Shown: positions 52,487 to 61,747, numbered from the stretch's first letter. The stretch is DNA of 64,000 nt from an uncultured Lachnospiraceae bacterium (GCA_905209075.1 CAJLRL010000011.1:1-64000), one strand, 5' to 3'. The notes: a model not told the origin generated them from the sequence alone. Translations and numbers: made by a program.

Positions 52487-52729
52487 TTATGCTATATATT
52501 CAAAAAGGTCTTTAGCATTTTCCTTCTTTGTCGTATCCATTATGTCAAGCACTCTTACTTTTACTGTTTTCTGTCCGAACATTATCTCTATTATATCGCC
52601 AACTTTTACATTAACTGATGCTTTTGCCTGTTTTCCATTTACCATAACTCTTCCTGCATCACAGGCTTCATTTGCAACTGTACGCCTTTTTATAAGACGG
52701 GATACTTTTAAAAATTTGTCTAATCTCAT
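52487..52729 (-). CDS. rqcP: S4-domain RNA-binding protein RqcP (YabO)
   Basis: 80-residue S4 protein that works with RqcH to add alanine tails to peptides on stalled 60S-like subunits (ribosome quality control). S4 motif MRLDKFLKVSRLIKRRTVANEACDAGRVMVNGKQAKAS spans the first half. The gene follows the hup terminator by some 30 bases. It is notable that this window also encodes the putative A-site nuclease fusion, though the two genes are 36 kb apart. Confidence 0.94.
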   Translation of the reverse strand: MRLDKFLKVSRLIKRRTVANEACDAGRVMVNGKQAKASVNVKVGDIIEIMFGQKTVKVRVLDIMDTTKKENAKDLFEYIA

Positions 52730-52759
52730 TTATTACTCCATGATATACATTTTAAAAAA

Positions 52760-52783
52760 GTGGAACGCCCATCGACGTTCCAC
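52760..52783 (-). terminator. intrinsic terminator of hup
   Basis: GTGGAACG and CGTTCCAC arms around eight bases, followed on the minus strand by six T. Makes hup largely monocistronic. Confidence 0.9.
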
Positions 52784-52808
52784 CAGGAATTTTCAATATA
52801 ACTAACAA

Positions 52809-53081
52809 TTAGTTAAGAGAATCTTTTAAAGCTTTTCCTGCTTTGAACTTAGGAGCTTTAGATGCTGGAATAGTCATCTCTGCGCCTGTCTGAGGGTTTC
52901 TTCCAGTTCTTGCAGCTCTCTCTGAAACCTCGAATGTTCCAAATCCTACTAACTGGATTTTCTCACCTTTCTTTAACTCTTCAGCAACAATATCTGTAAA
53001 AGCCTTTAAAGAAGCCTCAGCGTCTTTCTTAGATACTCCTGCCTTCTCAGCCATAGCTGTAACTAAATCTGCTTTGTTCAT
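52809..53081 (-). CDS. hup: HU family DNA-binding protein
   Basis: Histone-like nucleoid protein, 90 residues. Full HU pattern: MNKADLVTAMAEKAGVSKKDAE, GFGTFEVSERAARTGRNPQTG with the DNA-inserting proline region, and KAPKFKAGKALKDSLN. A longer frame exists, but AGGAGG nine bases before ATG 53081 and homology fix the start. Probably strongly expressed, with its own terminator. Confidence 0.97.
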   Translation of the reverse strand: MNKADLVTAMAEKAGVSKKDAEASLKAFTDIVAEELKKGEKIQLVGFGTFEVSERAARTGRNPQTGAEMTIPASKAPKFKAGKALKDSLN

Positions 53082-53246
53082 GTCAAAATTCCTCCTCTGG
53101 ATTCTTATATTTATATAATTCGAGCTTGTTCCCAAATTACCTACATCAATATATATACTTGTTTTATAGCCATTTGTCAAGAAAAATCGCCATAAATAAG
53201 GCTTTTCGAGAGTTTTGACATTCTTTTTTCAGGAAAATATATCCCA

Positions 53247-53272
53247 CAAAAGCACCATGGATTTCCATGCTC
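53247..53272 (-). terminator. possible terminator after the PEGA lipoprotein gene
   Basis: GCATGGA and TCCATG-GTGC arms close to the stop codon with TTTTG on the minus strand. Confidence 0.45.
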
Positions 53273-53277
53273 ATCCA

Positions 53278-54723
53278 TCAATTCGATGATGATGATAAAA
53301 TCGATGAAAGTGTTGACAGGTAGTCCTTGAGCTGATCATTCGTAAGTCCGTCAACTAATGATGAGCTGCCACTTTCAGATGTATCTGTGCTGCCTGATGA
53401 ACTTTTGCTGCCCGATGAACCTGTGCTGCCTGATGAACTTTTGCTGCCCGATGAACCTGTGCTGCCCGATGAACTTTTGCTGCCTGATGAACCTGTGCTG
53501 CCCGATGAACTTGTACTTGTGGACGAACTTGTGCTGTTTGATGTATCTGTGGCTGATGATGAACCTGAAGCGGATGAGGACGCACTGCCATTTGTAGATG
53601 CATCTCCGGCAGTCTGTGACGATGCCTGGTTTTCTATCTGTGCCTCACTGCTCCTTGCCTCCTCCGGCTCAACAGCCTTCGCCTGTGTTGAAGAATTCTC
53701 ACTGTCATCCTCGTCATCTTTAATGTTAAGTTCTATCGTTGATTGTGGCGAATTCACATATAATGTCCTCGTCCAGTCATCGTAACCATCCGCTGTCACC
53801 TTTAACGTATGCTTTCCATATTGCACATCTGTAACCTGTGAGCTATCTATCTGCTTTCCATCTATATATATCTGTGCATCATCGATATCCGTCTTAAAAA
53901 GTATCTGTGCCGTCTTTGGTCCGTCTCCTTTTAACGTGCTAAGATCGACCACCGTCTCTTCCCCTCTTTCAATCTCAATGTCCTGCGTTCCACCCCAGCC
54001 GTTGTTTGCAACAGCAAGTGTGTACTCGCCCTCCGGGACTTCCATCTCCATATTTGATGTGATTTCTGCAAATATACTGTTTCCAAGCTGTAAAAAGCTT
54101 CCATCAAATAGCTCAGTATTTTTTAATTTCAAAGTTCCGTGACCTGTTTTGATCGAAATGGCAAGTATTTTTTTGTCAATTCCTACAACCGACAAAATAT
54201 CATTGTCCGATATATCATCAAAATCTGCTATGCTATCGTTTGAAAATACATATGTATCACCAGAAATTTTATAGCTGCTGTCCGCAATATCCATTATTCC
54301 TTCTGATGTATTGATTGAAAAATTTGTTACATCATCATAATTCCATGCACTCTGCGATTTCTGTACCCTGCTAACCTTCCCATCAGTATTTGTTCCACTA
54401 AGGCATATTATGTCTCCATTGGAAAAATTGACAACAGATGTGTGCTCACCATATTTATTAAGAAATTCCGTAGATAATCCATAATGATATTGGTATTCCA
54501 ATCCATCAGCATATCTGTAAACACGCATCGTCTCATTCGCAGTATCAAGCCCTACTATCATATATAATTCTTCATCTGCCTTTGCAGCTTTCTCTGTCTG
54601 CGTACTTTCCTCATTCATGCTGTGATAAAACACTCTCTGCCCTGATGTCTCTTTTTTATCTGCACATCCTGTAAGCATTCCAGCCAACAGAATGAACGCA
54701 AGCATATATTTTAGTTTCTTCAT
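53278..54723 (-). CDS. PEGA-domain lipoprotein with serine/glycine repeat tail
   Basis: 481 residues. Lipobox LTGC (Cys about 20), an unassigned beta-rich domain (about 45-270, including NGDIICLSGTNTDGKVSRV), a PEGA domain at about 275-330 (ILFKTDIDDAQIYIDGKQI, KVTADGYDDWTRTLYV), and a tail of some 120 residues made of Ser, Gly, Thr and Lys with a 12-residue repeat GSTGSSGSKSSS. PEGA domains are surface beta-sandwiches found in wall or S-layer-associated proteins. The low-complexity tail may be a spacer or glycosylated stalk. Start at ATG 54723 because the signal peptide begins there; upstream ATGs lack ribosome sites. Confidence 0.8.
   Translation of the reverse strand: MKKLKYMLAFILLAGMLTGCADKKETSGQRVFYHSMNEESTQTEKAAKADEELYMIVGLDTANETMRVYRYADGLEYQYHYGLSTEFLNKYGEHTSVVNFSNGDIICLSGTNTDGKVSRVQKSQSAWNYDDVTNFSINTSEGIMDIADSSYKISGDTYVFSNDSIADFDDISDNDILSVVGIDKKILAISIKTGHGTLKLKNTELFDGSFLQLGNSIFAEITSNMEMEVPEGEYTLAVANNGWGGTQDIEIERGEETVVDLSTLKGDGPKTAQILFKTDIDDAQIYIDGKQIDSSQVTDVQYGKHTLKVTADGYDDWTRTLYVNSPQSTIELNIKDDEDDSENSSTQAKAVEPEEARSSEAQIENQASSQTAGDASTNGSASSSASGSSSATDTSNSTSSSTSTSSSGSTGSSGSKSSSGSTGSSGSKSSSGSTGSSGSKSSSGSTDTSESGSSSLVDGLTNDQLKDYLSTLSSILSSSSN
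53386..53510 (-). repeat. 36-base tandem repeats in the PEGA gene
   Basis: About three and a half copies of a 36-base unit built on GATGAAC-TTTGCTGCC-like blocks; in frame, encoding the GSTGSSGSKSSS tail. Likely to vary in number. Confidence 0.85.
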
Positions 54724-54757
54724 ATTTTTCATCCCTGATCGTAATTGCATTTTTGTT

Positions 54758-55723
54758 TTAGTATACCTTATTCTTATAAAAAATTGAATCTTTTAAAAAT
54801 ATTTCTTTAGCTGCATCCTGTTCTATAAGAGCCGCCAGCTTTTCCGCACTTTTTTCGGAAATCCATGTTTTTCTTGAATTCATATAATGATTTGTTATTT
54901 TGCAGAATTTTTCCGGGAAAAGTAAGAGTGCCTTAAGCATATCTAATTCTTTTTCCGAAAGCTTTCTTACACTGTCATAGCTTTGTATCAATAATTTTCC
55001 AAGCTCAGTTGACCATCCATTTTTTTCCATCATTTTACGCATATATTCAGCGATATCTGTTTCCGGATAATTGGGCGTTATCGTCTCGAAATTTATAATC
55101 CTCCACTTTCCTGCGTCGCATACTATATTATGGTGATTGAAATTTCCATGACAATATATTACAGGAATACTGCCACTTATGGTATCCTGTACCACCGCAA
55201 GCGCTTCTAATCCCTGATTTAAAAAATGCTCATATTCACTGTTAAACAATCGCTCAAATTCATTTATCCTATTTTTATGTTTTATGTAATTTTTTAATTT
55301 TATTATCTCATTACATTTTTTCTGCATTTTTTTTGAGATATCAGGTTCATACTGCAGCTTGTATTTTTCCATTACATAATGAAATTGTGCAAGAGTCTTC
55401 ATCGACTTACACATGTCATTTATTATATCGGGATCACATTCACGTCCCGCTTTGTATTCCTTTAAAATATAGCCTGCCTCACAATTATCCTTTGAAATTA
55501 TCGTTCCGTCCTTTTTCAATTGTATCTGTTCGGCATCGATCCCATGTTCTTTTGCAAATATAAGAATTTCTCTGAGCTCCTGGGCTCTCGTCTCGAATCC
55601 TCTGTATGGCACAAGCACCTTTTGTCCATCTGATGTATCACAAAGATAGCTTCCCCGGCCTTTAGATATTTGTGTTATATTGAGTTCATAATCATCAAGT
55701 GCACATTCCGGCTGATTATACAA
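54758..55723 (-). CDS. CotS/YutH-like aminoglycoside-phosphotransferase-fold protein
   Basis: 321-residue protein with the two-lobed APH kinase fold found in the CotS family of spore coat proteins. Fold landmarks: GSYLCDTSDGQKVLVPYRG (nucleotide-lobe strand pair with Lys-equivalent), EYKAGRECDP hinge, and catalytic-loop position YCHGNFNHHNIV followed by WRIINFETI. In active members these read HGD and IDF; here both Asp are replaced by Asn, suggesting a catalytically dead or altered protein. It lies between the PEGA gene and cca. Function in the coat is inferred from family only. Confidence 0.75.
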   Translation of the reverse strand: MYNQPECALDDYELNITQISKGRGSYLCDTSDGQKVLVPYRGFETRAQELREILIFAKEHGIDAEQIQLKKDGTIISKDNCEAGYILKEYKAGRECDPDIINDMCKSMKTLAQFHYVMEKYKLQYEPDISKKMQKKCNEIIKLKNYIKHKNRINEFERLFNSEYEHFLNQGLEALAVVQDTISGSIPVIYCHGNFNHHNIVCDAGKWRIINFETITPNYPETDIAEYMRKMMEKNGWSTELGKLLIQSYDSVRKLSEKELDMLKALLLFPEKFCKITNHYMNSRKTWISEKSAEKLAALIEQDAAKEIFLKDSIFYKNKVY

Positions 55724-55757
55724 AAAAATCCCCCCTTATATGATATTTATCTGTTTA

Positions 55758-57098
55758 TCATATGAGAGTGGATATTATTTTATTCGCATGTTCTATAAGT
55801 TTTTCATGATCGTTCAATTCAGGGTCATCGAGCACCATTTCATACAACTTATCCAGTATTTCTCCAAGCTTCTGCCCCGGCTCCATGCCAAGATCGATCA
55901 GGTCTCTTCCATTTATTTTCATATCCTTTTTGGATACGCATTGATCATCTGACAATATTTCGTTGTATACACGCTCAAACTCATCAATGTATGCCATTTT
56001 TTCTTTTCGCTTATATAGACTCTGTCCAAGCATGTCAGCCCTCTTTACCTCAAAAAGCATCGGAAAAAGTCCGGCTCCTATGCGGCTCATCGCCCGTCTT
56101 ACGTTTTTTGGCGTAATCTGTGGTCTGTCATCATGTTCCTTTACCAGTCTGCAGCAACAGTCAATTGTTTTGTTGTCAAACTTAAGACGCCTCAGAATCT
56201 GTTTTGCCATATCAGCACCCACAGCAGGATGTTTCTTGAAATGATCCTGTCCTTCTTCATCCGTCGTAATGCATACAGGCTTTGCCACATCATGAAGCAG
56301 CATGGTAAGTCTAAGTACTTTGTCTGCACGCACATTCATAAGTGTACGGATCGTATGCTCACCTACACTATACATATGATGCTTGTTATTCTGCGGTGTC
56401 TGCATCATCACATCAAATTCCGGCATGAATACCTTTGTAAGCCCAAGTTCATATAAATTCCGCATCATCTCCGGATGATCTGATGTCAGAAGCTTTACAA
56501 GTTCGACCTGAATACGCTCTGCACTGACCTTTGCCATTGTCGGTGCCAGCTCCTTTATTGCATCCTGTGTCTCCTTGTCTATTTCAAATCCAAGCTGGGC
56601 AGCAAAACGGACTGCACGGAACATCCTTAAAGCATCCTCGCTGAATCTGTCATGGGCACAGCCAACACACTTTATGATATGTTTATTTAGATCGCCAATT
56701 CCGTCAAACTCGTCCACTATGCCGCTTTTATGATTATATGCCATTGCATTTATCGTAAAATCACGTCTCTCAAGATCCAGTTTTAAATTTGACGTAAAAG
56801 TAACCTCTTTTGGATGGCGCGCATCCTCGTATTCTCCATCTATCCTGTATGTTGTAACCTCATAACCCACATGATCAAGCATAACTGTAACTGTTCCATG
56901 CTGGATTCCGGTATCGATCGTGTGATTGAAAATCGTCTTAACCTGATCCGGTTTTGCTGAAGTGGTGATATCCCAGTCCTGTGGTTTTCTTCCTAGCAGG
57001 CTGTCACGCACACAGCCACCTACCGCATATGCCTCAAATCCATGCTCGTAGAGCCTGTCTATTATGAAATTGACGTTCTGCGGTAAATCTATGTGCAT
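55758..57098 (-). CDS. cca: CCA tRNA nucleotidyltransferase
   Basis: Adds or repairs the CCA end of tRNAs, needed here because tRNA-Tyr in the window lacks an encoded CCA. 446 residues: head domain with VGGCVRDSLLGRKPQDWDI (catalytic DxD), RRDFTINAMAYN, and FDGIGDLNKHIIKCVG; neck with EDALRMFRAVRFAAQLGFEID; C-terminal HD domain (MLLHDVAKP, VKEHDDRP). AGGAGG six bases before the ATG. Its leader contains the repeat shared with the ABC exporter. Confidence 0.95.
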   Translation of the reverse strand: MHIDLPQNVNFIIDRLYEHGFEAYAVGGCVRDSLLGRKPQDWDITTSAKPDQVKTIFNHTIDTGIQHGTVTVMLDHVGYEVTTYRIDGEYEDARHPKEVTFTSNLKLDLERRDFTINAMAYNHKSGIVDEFDGIGDLNKHIIKCVGCAHDRFSEDALRMFRAVRFAAQLGFEIDKETQDAIKELAPTMAKVSAERIQVELVKLLTSDHPEMMRNLYELGLTKVFMPEFDVMMQTPQNNKHHMYSVGEHTIRTLMNVRADKVLRLTMLLHDVAKPVCITTDEEGQDHFKKHPAVGADMAKQILRRLKFDNKTIDCCCRLVKEHDDRPQITPKNVRRAMSRIGAGLFPMLFEVKRADMLGQSLYKRKEKMAYIDEFERVYNEILSDDQCVSKKDMKINGRDLIDLGMEPGQKLGEILDKLYEMVLDDPELNDHEKLIEHANKIISTLI

Positions 57099-57130
57099 GT
57101 ATTCCTCCTAAATTTTTACCTATTACAGTT

Positions 57131-57245
57131 TATGTACTCTCGGAATCTTCTCCAAACGAAGCATTCTGGCTATATTTCCGTAGGCGAATGATTACAAACA
57201 CAGGCGTAGTGGTACTACGCTGAGGCTTGCAACATTCGTGTACGG
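57131..57245 (-). repeat. structured leader of cca; contains copy 2 of the shared element
   Basis: 57131-57180 matches 9433-9482 (48 of 50). On the cca mRNA it is preceded by a nested stem set: CCGTA/TACGG, CGAATG/CATTCG, and GCGTAGT/ACTACGC with a three-base loop. Hairpin GAATGCTTC/GAAGATTC lies in the shared part. Element ends 32 bases before the cca start. Confidence 0.8.
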
Positions 57246-57262
57246 GAATTCAGACGTAGAGT

Positions 57263-58702
57263 TTAGTATGCTTTGCCCCAGTATACAAGCTTGTGTGCTG
57301 GCTTTCCACAGCATACACATACGTCAGAAATCTGTTCCTGATCATTAAATGGCATACAACGGCTTGTAACTGTTGTGTCCTCTTTGATCTTGTTCTCGCA
57401 TGCTTCATCGCCACACCACATAGCCCGGATAAATCCCGGCTTTGTCTCTGCGATAGCTTTAAACTCATTGTAATCATGAGCATCATTTATATGGCCTGCA
57501 AGGAATGTCTTTGCTCTCTCAAGCATATCATTTTGCATTGTCTCAAGTACCTCTGCAAGCTTCTCATTTACCTCGTCAAGTGATACAACGATCTTCTCTC
57601 TTGTGTCACGACGGACGATAACACACTGGTTTTTCTCAATATCCTTTGGTCCAAGCTCGATACGAACTGGAATTCCCTGAACCTCCTGTGCTGAGAATTT
57701 CCAGCCAGGTGTCTTGTCTGATGCATCGATCTTTACACGGAAATCCTTTGAAAGGGCATCTTTGAGATCGTAAGCTTTGTCTAACACGCCATCCTTCTGC
57801 TGCTGGATTGGAATTACCATTACCTGTGTCGGAGCGATTCTTGGTGGAAGTACAAGTCCTGAATCATCTCCGTGTACCATGATGATTGCTCCGATAAGAC
57901 GTGTTGAAACACCCCATGAAGTCTCATGGCAGTACTGTAATTTGTTCTCTTTGTCTGTATACTGGATGCCGAATGCTCTTGCAAAGCCATCACCGAAGTT
58001 GTGTGATGTACCTGACTGGAGAGCTTTTCCGTCATGCATGAGTGCCTCTATTGTATAAGTAGCCTCTGCTCCGGCGAATTTCTCCTTGTCTGTCTTTCTT
58101 CCTTTTACCATAGGGATAGCAAGATATTTCTCACAGAAATCGGCGTAGAGATTGAGCATCTGTACTGTACGTGCCTCTGCTTCCTCGGCTGTGGCATGAA
58201 CTGTATGTCCTTCCTGCCATAAGAACTCTGATGAGCGAAGGAATGGACGTGTTGTCTTCTCCCAGCGTACTACTGAACACCACTGATTGTATACTTTTGG
58301 CAGATCTCTGTGTGACTGTACGATTTTGCTGTAAAGTTCACAGAAAAGTGTCTCTGATGTAGGTCTTACGGCAAGTCTCTCCTGAAGAGTCTCAAGACCT
58401 CCCTGTGTAACCCAGGCTACTTCCGGTGCAAATCCCTCTACGTGATCCTTTTCTTTCTGAAGAAGGCTCTCCGGAATGAACATTGGCATGTAAACATTCT
58501 CTACGCCTGTCTCTTTGAACATTGCGTCGAGGTTTTTCTGTATATTTTCCCAGATGGCATAACCATTGGGTTTAAAGATCATGCATCCCTTTACAGATGA
58601 ATAATCCATCAGCTCTGCTTTCTTCACAACGTCTGTATACCATTGTGCGAAGTCTTCCTCCATGGAAGTGATGGCTTCTACTAATTTTTTCTCCTTAGCC
58701 AT
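57263..58702 (-). CDS. proS: prolyl-tRNA synthetase (archaeal/eukaryotic type)
   Basis: Charges tRNA-Pro. 479 residues, class II synthetase of the short, editing-domain-free type: motif 1 in GYAIWENIQKNLDAMF, motif 2 NQWCSVVRWEKTTRPFLRSSEFLWQEGH, motif 3 region GVSTRLIGAIIMVHGDDSGLVLPPRIAP, anticodon-binding domain, and a zinc-binding tail (CGDEACE, CVCCGKPAHKLVYWGKAY) that ends in the characteristic Tyr. AAAGGAG before ATG 58702 sets the start within a longer frame. No T-box leader is visible. Confidence 0.96.
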   Translation of the reverse strand: MAKEKKLVEAITSMEEDFAQWYTDVVKKAELMDYSSVKGCMIFKPNGYAIWENIQKNLDAMFKETGVENVYMPMFIPESLLQKEKDHVEGFAPEVAWVTQGGLETLQERLAVRPTSETLFCELYSKIVQSHRDLPKVYNQWCSVVRWEKTTRPFLRSSEFLWQEGHTVHATAEEAEARTVQMLNLYADFCEKYLAIPMVKGRKTDKEKFAGAEATYTIEALMHDGKALQSGTSHNFGDGFARAFGIQYTDKENKLQYCHETSWGVSTRLIGAIIMVHGDDSGLVLPPRIAPTQVMVIPIQQQKDGVLDKAYDLKDALSKDFRVKIDASDKTPGWKFSAQEVQGIPVRIELGPKDIEKNQCVIVRRDTREKIVVSLDEVNEKLAEVLETMQNDMLERAKTFLAGHINDAHDYNEFKAIAETKPGFIRAMWCGDEACENKIKEDTTVTSRCMPFNDQEQISDVCVCCGKPAHKLVYWGKAY

Positions 58703-58832
58703 TGCTTTTCTCCTTTTATTAAAATAGTATTCTATGACATACAGGACTCTGAAAACCACGTCCTGCACCACGCATAATTTTACTAATTAATATTATTCCA
58801 TACGTCCGCCGATGTCAACTGTTTAAAGGCTT

Positions 58833-58871
58833 GGCGCACAGCTTGACAGCAAGTGTCAGGCTTGCGTCTGA
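58833..58871. repeat. REP-like palindrome, copy 2
   Basis: 39 bases matching 36023-36062 with four differences, one of which compensates the stem length. It ends about ten bases before the IS left end. Confidence 0.75.
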
Positions 58872-59029
58872 TCTGTCCCACTCGGGTCTTTGACACTTTC
58901 ATAACAACATATTTTCCCTCAACCATTGTATTTAAGCCATTTATGGCTTATTTTTTTGTCAAATTTTTCAAATTTATACGTGCTTGTTTGTGCTTGTTGT
59001 GGTATAATAAAAATAAAAAGGTGTTTTTT

Positions 59030-60772
59030 ATGTATGTAAATATTACTGGCAGTTCAAATAACAAAGATATATACATTTATCAATCGTATCGTAAAGAGAA
59101 TGGTAAAACCTCTTCTCGTATTTTCAAAAAGCTTGGCAAATATAATGAACTTTTAGAGCGTTTTGATAATGACAAAGAAAAGTTAATGGCATGGGCAAAA
59201 GAAGAAGCCCGGAAAGAAACAGAAGCTTATAACAATAAAGCCGTTCCTATTCCGCTTAAGCTTTCTCAGAAAGCTTTTATCACCAAAGACGAAGAAAGAT
59301 GTTTCAATGTAGGCTATCTCTTCTTACAGCAACTATGCACTGATTTACGAATTGATAACATATGCCGAAAAATTAAGGAGAGACACAAATTCAAGTATGA
59401 CTTTAGCGCTATCTTAACCGACTTGATATATGCACGCATTCTTTCTCCATCAAGTAAATTAAGCAGTTACACTTTTTGCCCAAAATTATTAGAGCCACCA
59501 AAGTATTCTCTTCAAAATGTTTACCGCGCTCTCTCTGTTATGGCAGAAGAATCCTTTTTTATTCAGGAGGAGCTGTATCGTAATTCAAATTTTGTTCACT
59601 CCAAAAATACAAAAATACTGTATTACGATTGTTCAAATTACTACTTCGAAATCGAGGAAGAAGATGGAAACAAATGTTATGGAAAAAGCAAAGAAAATAG
59701 ACCAAACCCTATTGTTACAATGGGCTTATTTATGGATGCTGACGGTATACCTCTTGCTTTTGATATTTTTCCTGGCAACCAAAACGAGCAGACTACCTTA
59801 AAACCACTGGAATCAACTATTATTCGTGACTTTAATTGCAGCGAATTCATCTTTTGTTCTGACGCAGGACTTGGAAGCGTGAACAATCGTAGATTTAACA
59901 GTTTAGGTAATCGTTCGTATGTCATCACTCACTCTATCAAAAAGATGAAAAATGAAGATAAAGAGATTGCGTTATCACCTAAGCAGTTCAAAAAAATTGG
60001 CTCAAATAAATTTATTGATATAAGTACTTTAGATGAATCCGATGATGAGGTTTTCAATTCAATTTACTACAAAGAAATTCCTCTTGTTACAGGAGATATG
60101 GACGAAACAATAATAGTTACATACTCTCCAAAATATAAAGATTATCAGCAGAAAATCAGAAGCAAACAGTTAGACCGTGCGCAAAAAATGGTAGATGGTA
60201 AAATCAAGAAAAGAAAAGGCAAAAATCAAAATGATCCTGCAAGATTTGTAAAGGAAACTAAATTCACAAACGAAGGTGAAATTGCTGAAAACGAAACTTT
60301 CGAATTAGACCAAGACAGAATTTCTGAAGAAGCTAAATATGATGGCTTTTATGCTGTCATAACAAATCTGGAAGACAATGTCGAAGAAATATTAAAGATA
60401 AACAAACAGCGCTGGGAAATTGAAGAAAACTTTAGAATTATAAAAACAGATTTTGAAGCAAGACCCGTTTATGTCAGACGAGATGACAGAATCAAAGCTC
60501 ATTTTTTGACCTGTTACATAAGTTTGCTGGTCTATCGATTATTGGAAAAGAAACTGGACAATAAATATACATGCGAAGAAATACTATCAACAATTCGTGA
60601 AATGCAGATGACACTACTATCTGGAAACAGCGGATATGTACCATCATACAAACGAACAGAATTGACCGATTTTCTTCACGAAACCTTTGGTTTTCATACC
60701 GACTATGAATTCATAACGAAAGCTACAATGCGAAATATAATAAAAAATACAAAAAATAGCACAAATACCTAA
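59030..60772 (+). CDS. IS1634-family DDE transposase
   Basis: 580 residues, IS4-superfamily transposase with an RNase-H-like core split by a long insertion. DDE acidic residues are recognisable as YYDCSNYYFE (Asp about 200), FCSDAGLGS (Asp about 277), and RWEIEENFRI (Glu about 465). The frame is open from 58853, but the first 59 codons cover the inverted repeat and promoter region; ATG 59030 with AAAAAGG upstream is the start. The promoter has TATAAT at 59003-59008. The reading frame is intact, so it may be active; 63908-64000 is a fragment of a second copy. Confidence 0.92.
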   Translation: MYVNITGSSNNKDIYIYQSYRKENGKTSSRIFKKLGKYNELLERFDNDKEKLMAWAKEEARKETEAYNNKAVPIPLKLSQKAFITKDEERCFNVGYLFLQQLCTDLRIDNICRKIKERHKFKYDFSAILTDLIYARILSPSSKLSSYTFCPKLLEPPKYSLQNVYRALSVMAEESFFIQEELYRNSNFVHSKNTKILYYDCSNYYFEIEEEDGNKCYGKSKENRPNPIVTMGLFMDADGIPLAFDIFPGNQNEQTTLKPLESTIIRDFNCSEFIFCSDAGLGSVNNRRFNSLGNRSYVITHSIKKMKNEDKEIALSPKQFKKIGSNKFIDISTLDESDDEVFNSIYYKEIPLVTGDMDETIIVTYSPKYKDYQQKIRSKQLDRAQKMVDGKIKKRKGKNQNDPARFVKETKFTNEGEIAENETFELDQDRISEEAKYDGFYAVITNLEDNVEEILKINKQRWEIEENFRIIKTDFEARPVYVRRDDRIKAHFLTCYISLLVYRLLEKKLDNKYTCEEILSTIREMQMTLLSGNSGYVPSYKRTELTDFLHETFGFHTDYEFITKATMRNIIKNTKNSTNT

Positions 60773-60799
60773 AAATAGCACATATCGCTACGGACAACA

Positions 60800-60841
60800 A
60801 AACAGCCGCAAGCCTTGTAAATACTAGGGTTGCGACTGTTT
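60800..60841 (+). terminator. transposase terminator
   Basis: Arms 60800-60814 and 60827-60841 (13 of 15 pair), then TTTTTA, inside the IS right end. Confidence 0.85.
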
Positions 60842-60911
60842 TTATCTTAACAAAGTGTCAAAGATGGGATTATAACATGTGGAGTCGAATTTTGCTAGTA
60901 CCGACTCCCAT

Positions 60912-61115
60912 TCATTCTGCTGCTTCCAGAGAAATTTCTGCAAATTCCTCATCGGTCATGCTCTGGCGCTTACCTAACACCTGCTCTCCAAGATCCTCCA
61001 TATCGCTGTCCTTTATGTGCGGCATTACCTGTCTGATCTGCCCAATCATATCCTTCCTGTCCTGTGTCTCAAACATACACATGAAATTGATTTCTTCTAC
61101 TGTGAATTTACTCAT
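60912..61115 (-). CDS. transposon-transfer assisting family small protein
   Basis: 67-residue acidic protein resembling small proteins annotated as transposon-transfer assisting in Tn916/Tn1549-type integrative conjugative elements, with FTVEEINFMCMFETQDRKDMI and a C-terminal MTDEEFAEISLE. A ribosome site is close (AAGATGAG). Its neighbours are broken element genes, so it is probably a leftover of an element rather than part of a working one. Confidence 0.7.
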   Translation of the reverse strand: MSKFTVEEINFMCMFETQDRKDMIGQIRQVMPHIKDSDMEDLGEQVLGKRQSMTDEEFAEISLEAAE

Positions 61116-61119
61116 CTTC

Positions 61120-61591
61120 TTACATCTCCCTCTGTGATTTTTTCTCGGTTTCCTTTTCCGGTGAAGTACGCTCCGTCTTATCTCTCTGCTCTATGACCGC
61201 CCTTTTCTCCGCCAGCTTCTCCTTTATAGAAATTCTGCCTTTGGTCTGCTCCTGTTCCTTTTTCTCCGCTCCGTTATTCAGGACATTATCAATCATGTTG
61301 TAATTCTGTTCTTCAAGCTCCTCAATCTTTGCAAGCGGCTTGTATTCTGCCAGCTTGTCAAGCAGCTCCTTTACCCTTCTCGCAGTCTGAACCGCTTCGC
61401 TGTTTTCAATCTCCACACCCTGTCCGAAAATGTCCGTAATGCTCTCTGACGCCTTCAGAAATGATCGCATTGAGAAAGTCATTCAGATACCCAGTATTTC
61501 CGTTTCTGATGTCCTCAGTGATGTTGGCAACCTGTGCTTCTGGTATCATCACTAATGCCAAGACAATAGCAAAGTGCCTTGTGGTATACAT
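61120..61591 (-). pseudogene. frameshifted remnant of a DUF4316/YodL-type conjugative-element protein
   Basis: Two overlapping minus-strand frames join into one product. The upstream one gives QVANITEDIRNGNTGYLNDF and NAIISEGVRE; the downstream one gives SITDIFGQGVEIENSEAVQ and KIEELEEQNYNMIDNVLNNG, ending in a charged tail. The switch falls at about 61445-61455, where loss of one base in GAGAGC would explain it. The tail KGRISIKEKLAEKRAVIEQ is typical of DUF4316 proteins of clostridial conjugative elements. The N-terminal part of the protein is missing. Confidence 0.7.
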
Positions 61592-61703
61592 CCTGATACC
61601 GTATCTCTTTCAATTTCTCATAGTAGAATTTCTCATGTGCTTCGCTGATAAAAATAAGTTCTTGAGCTTTTTCGGCTCTTGATCCTAACGCTGTACTACT
61701 CAT
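61515..61703 (-). pseudogene. truncated DUF6075-like element gene
   Basis: Starts at ATG 61703 behind GGAGG with SSTALGSRAEKAQELIFISE and YYEKLKEIRYQDVYHKALCY, the N-terminus I associate with DUF6075 proteins of conjugative elements, but after GISDDTR it runs into unrelated sequence and stops. It overlaps the previous remnant, so a deletion has joined two genes. Confidence 0.6.
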
Positions 61704-61747
61704 GTTTATTTCCTCCAATTCATAATTTTTCGACTATAACACAAAAA

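Larger units (their letters stand above)
58880..60867 (+). mobile_element. IS1634-family insertion sequence, full copy
   Basis: About 1.99 kb with a 13-base terminal inverted repeat TCTTTGACACTTT (left 58887-58899, right complement 60852-60864) around one transposase gene. The left 129 bases (58880-59008) recur at 63517-63645. Exact outer ends and target duplication cannot be fixed from this window. Confidence 0.85.

Noticed and set aside
53386..53510. Possible CRISPR or satellite array
   Set aside because: In-frame Ser/Gly codon repeats of a lipoprotein tail.
58703..58832. T-box or other riboswitch before proS
   Set aside because: Only a short CAGGAC/GTCCTG hairpin is visible; no T-box sequence or specifier stem.
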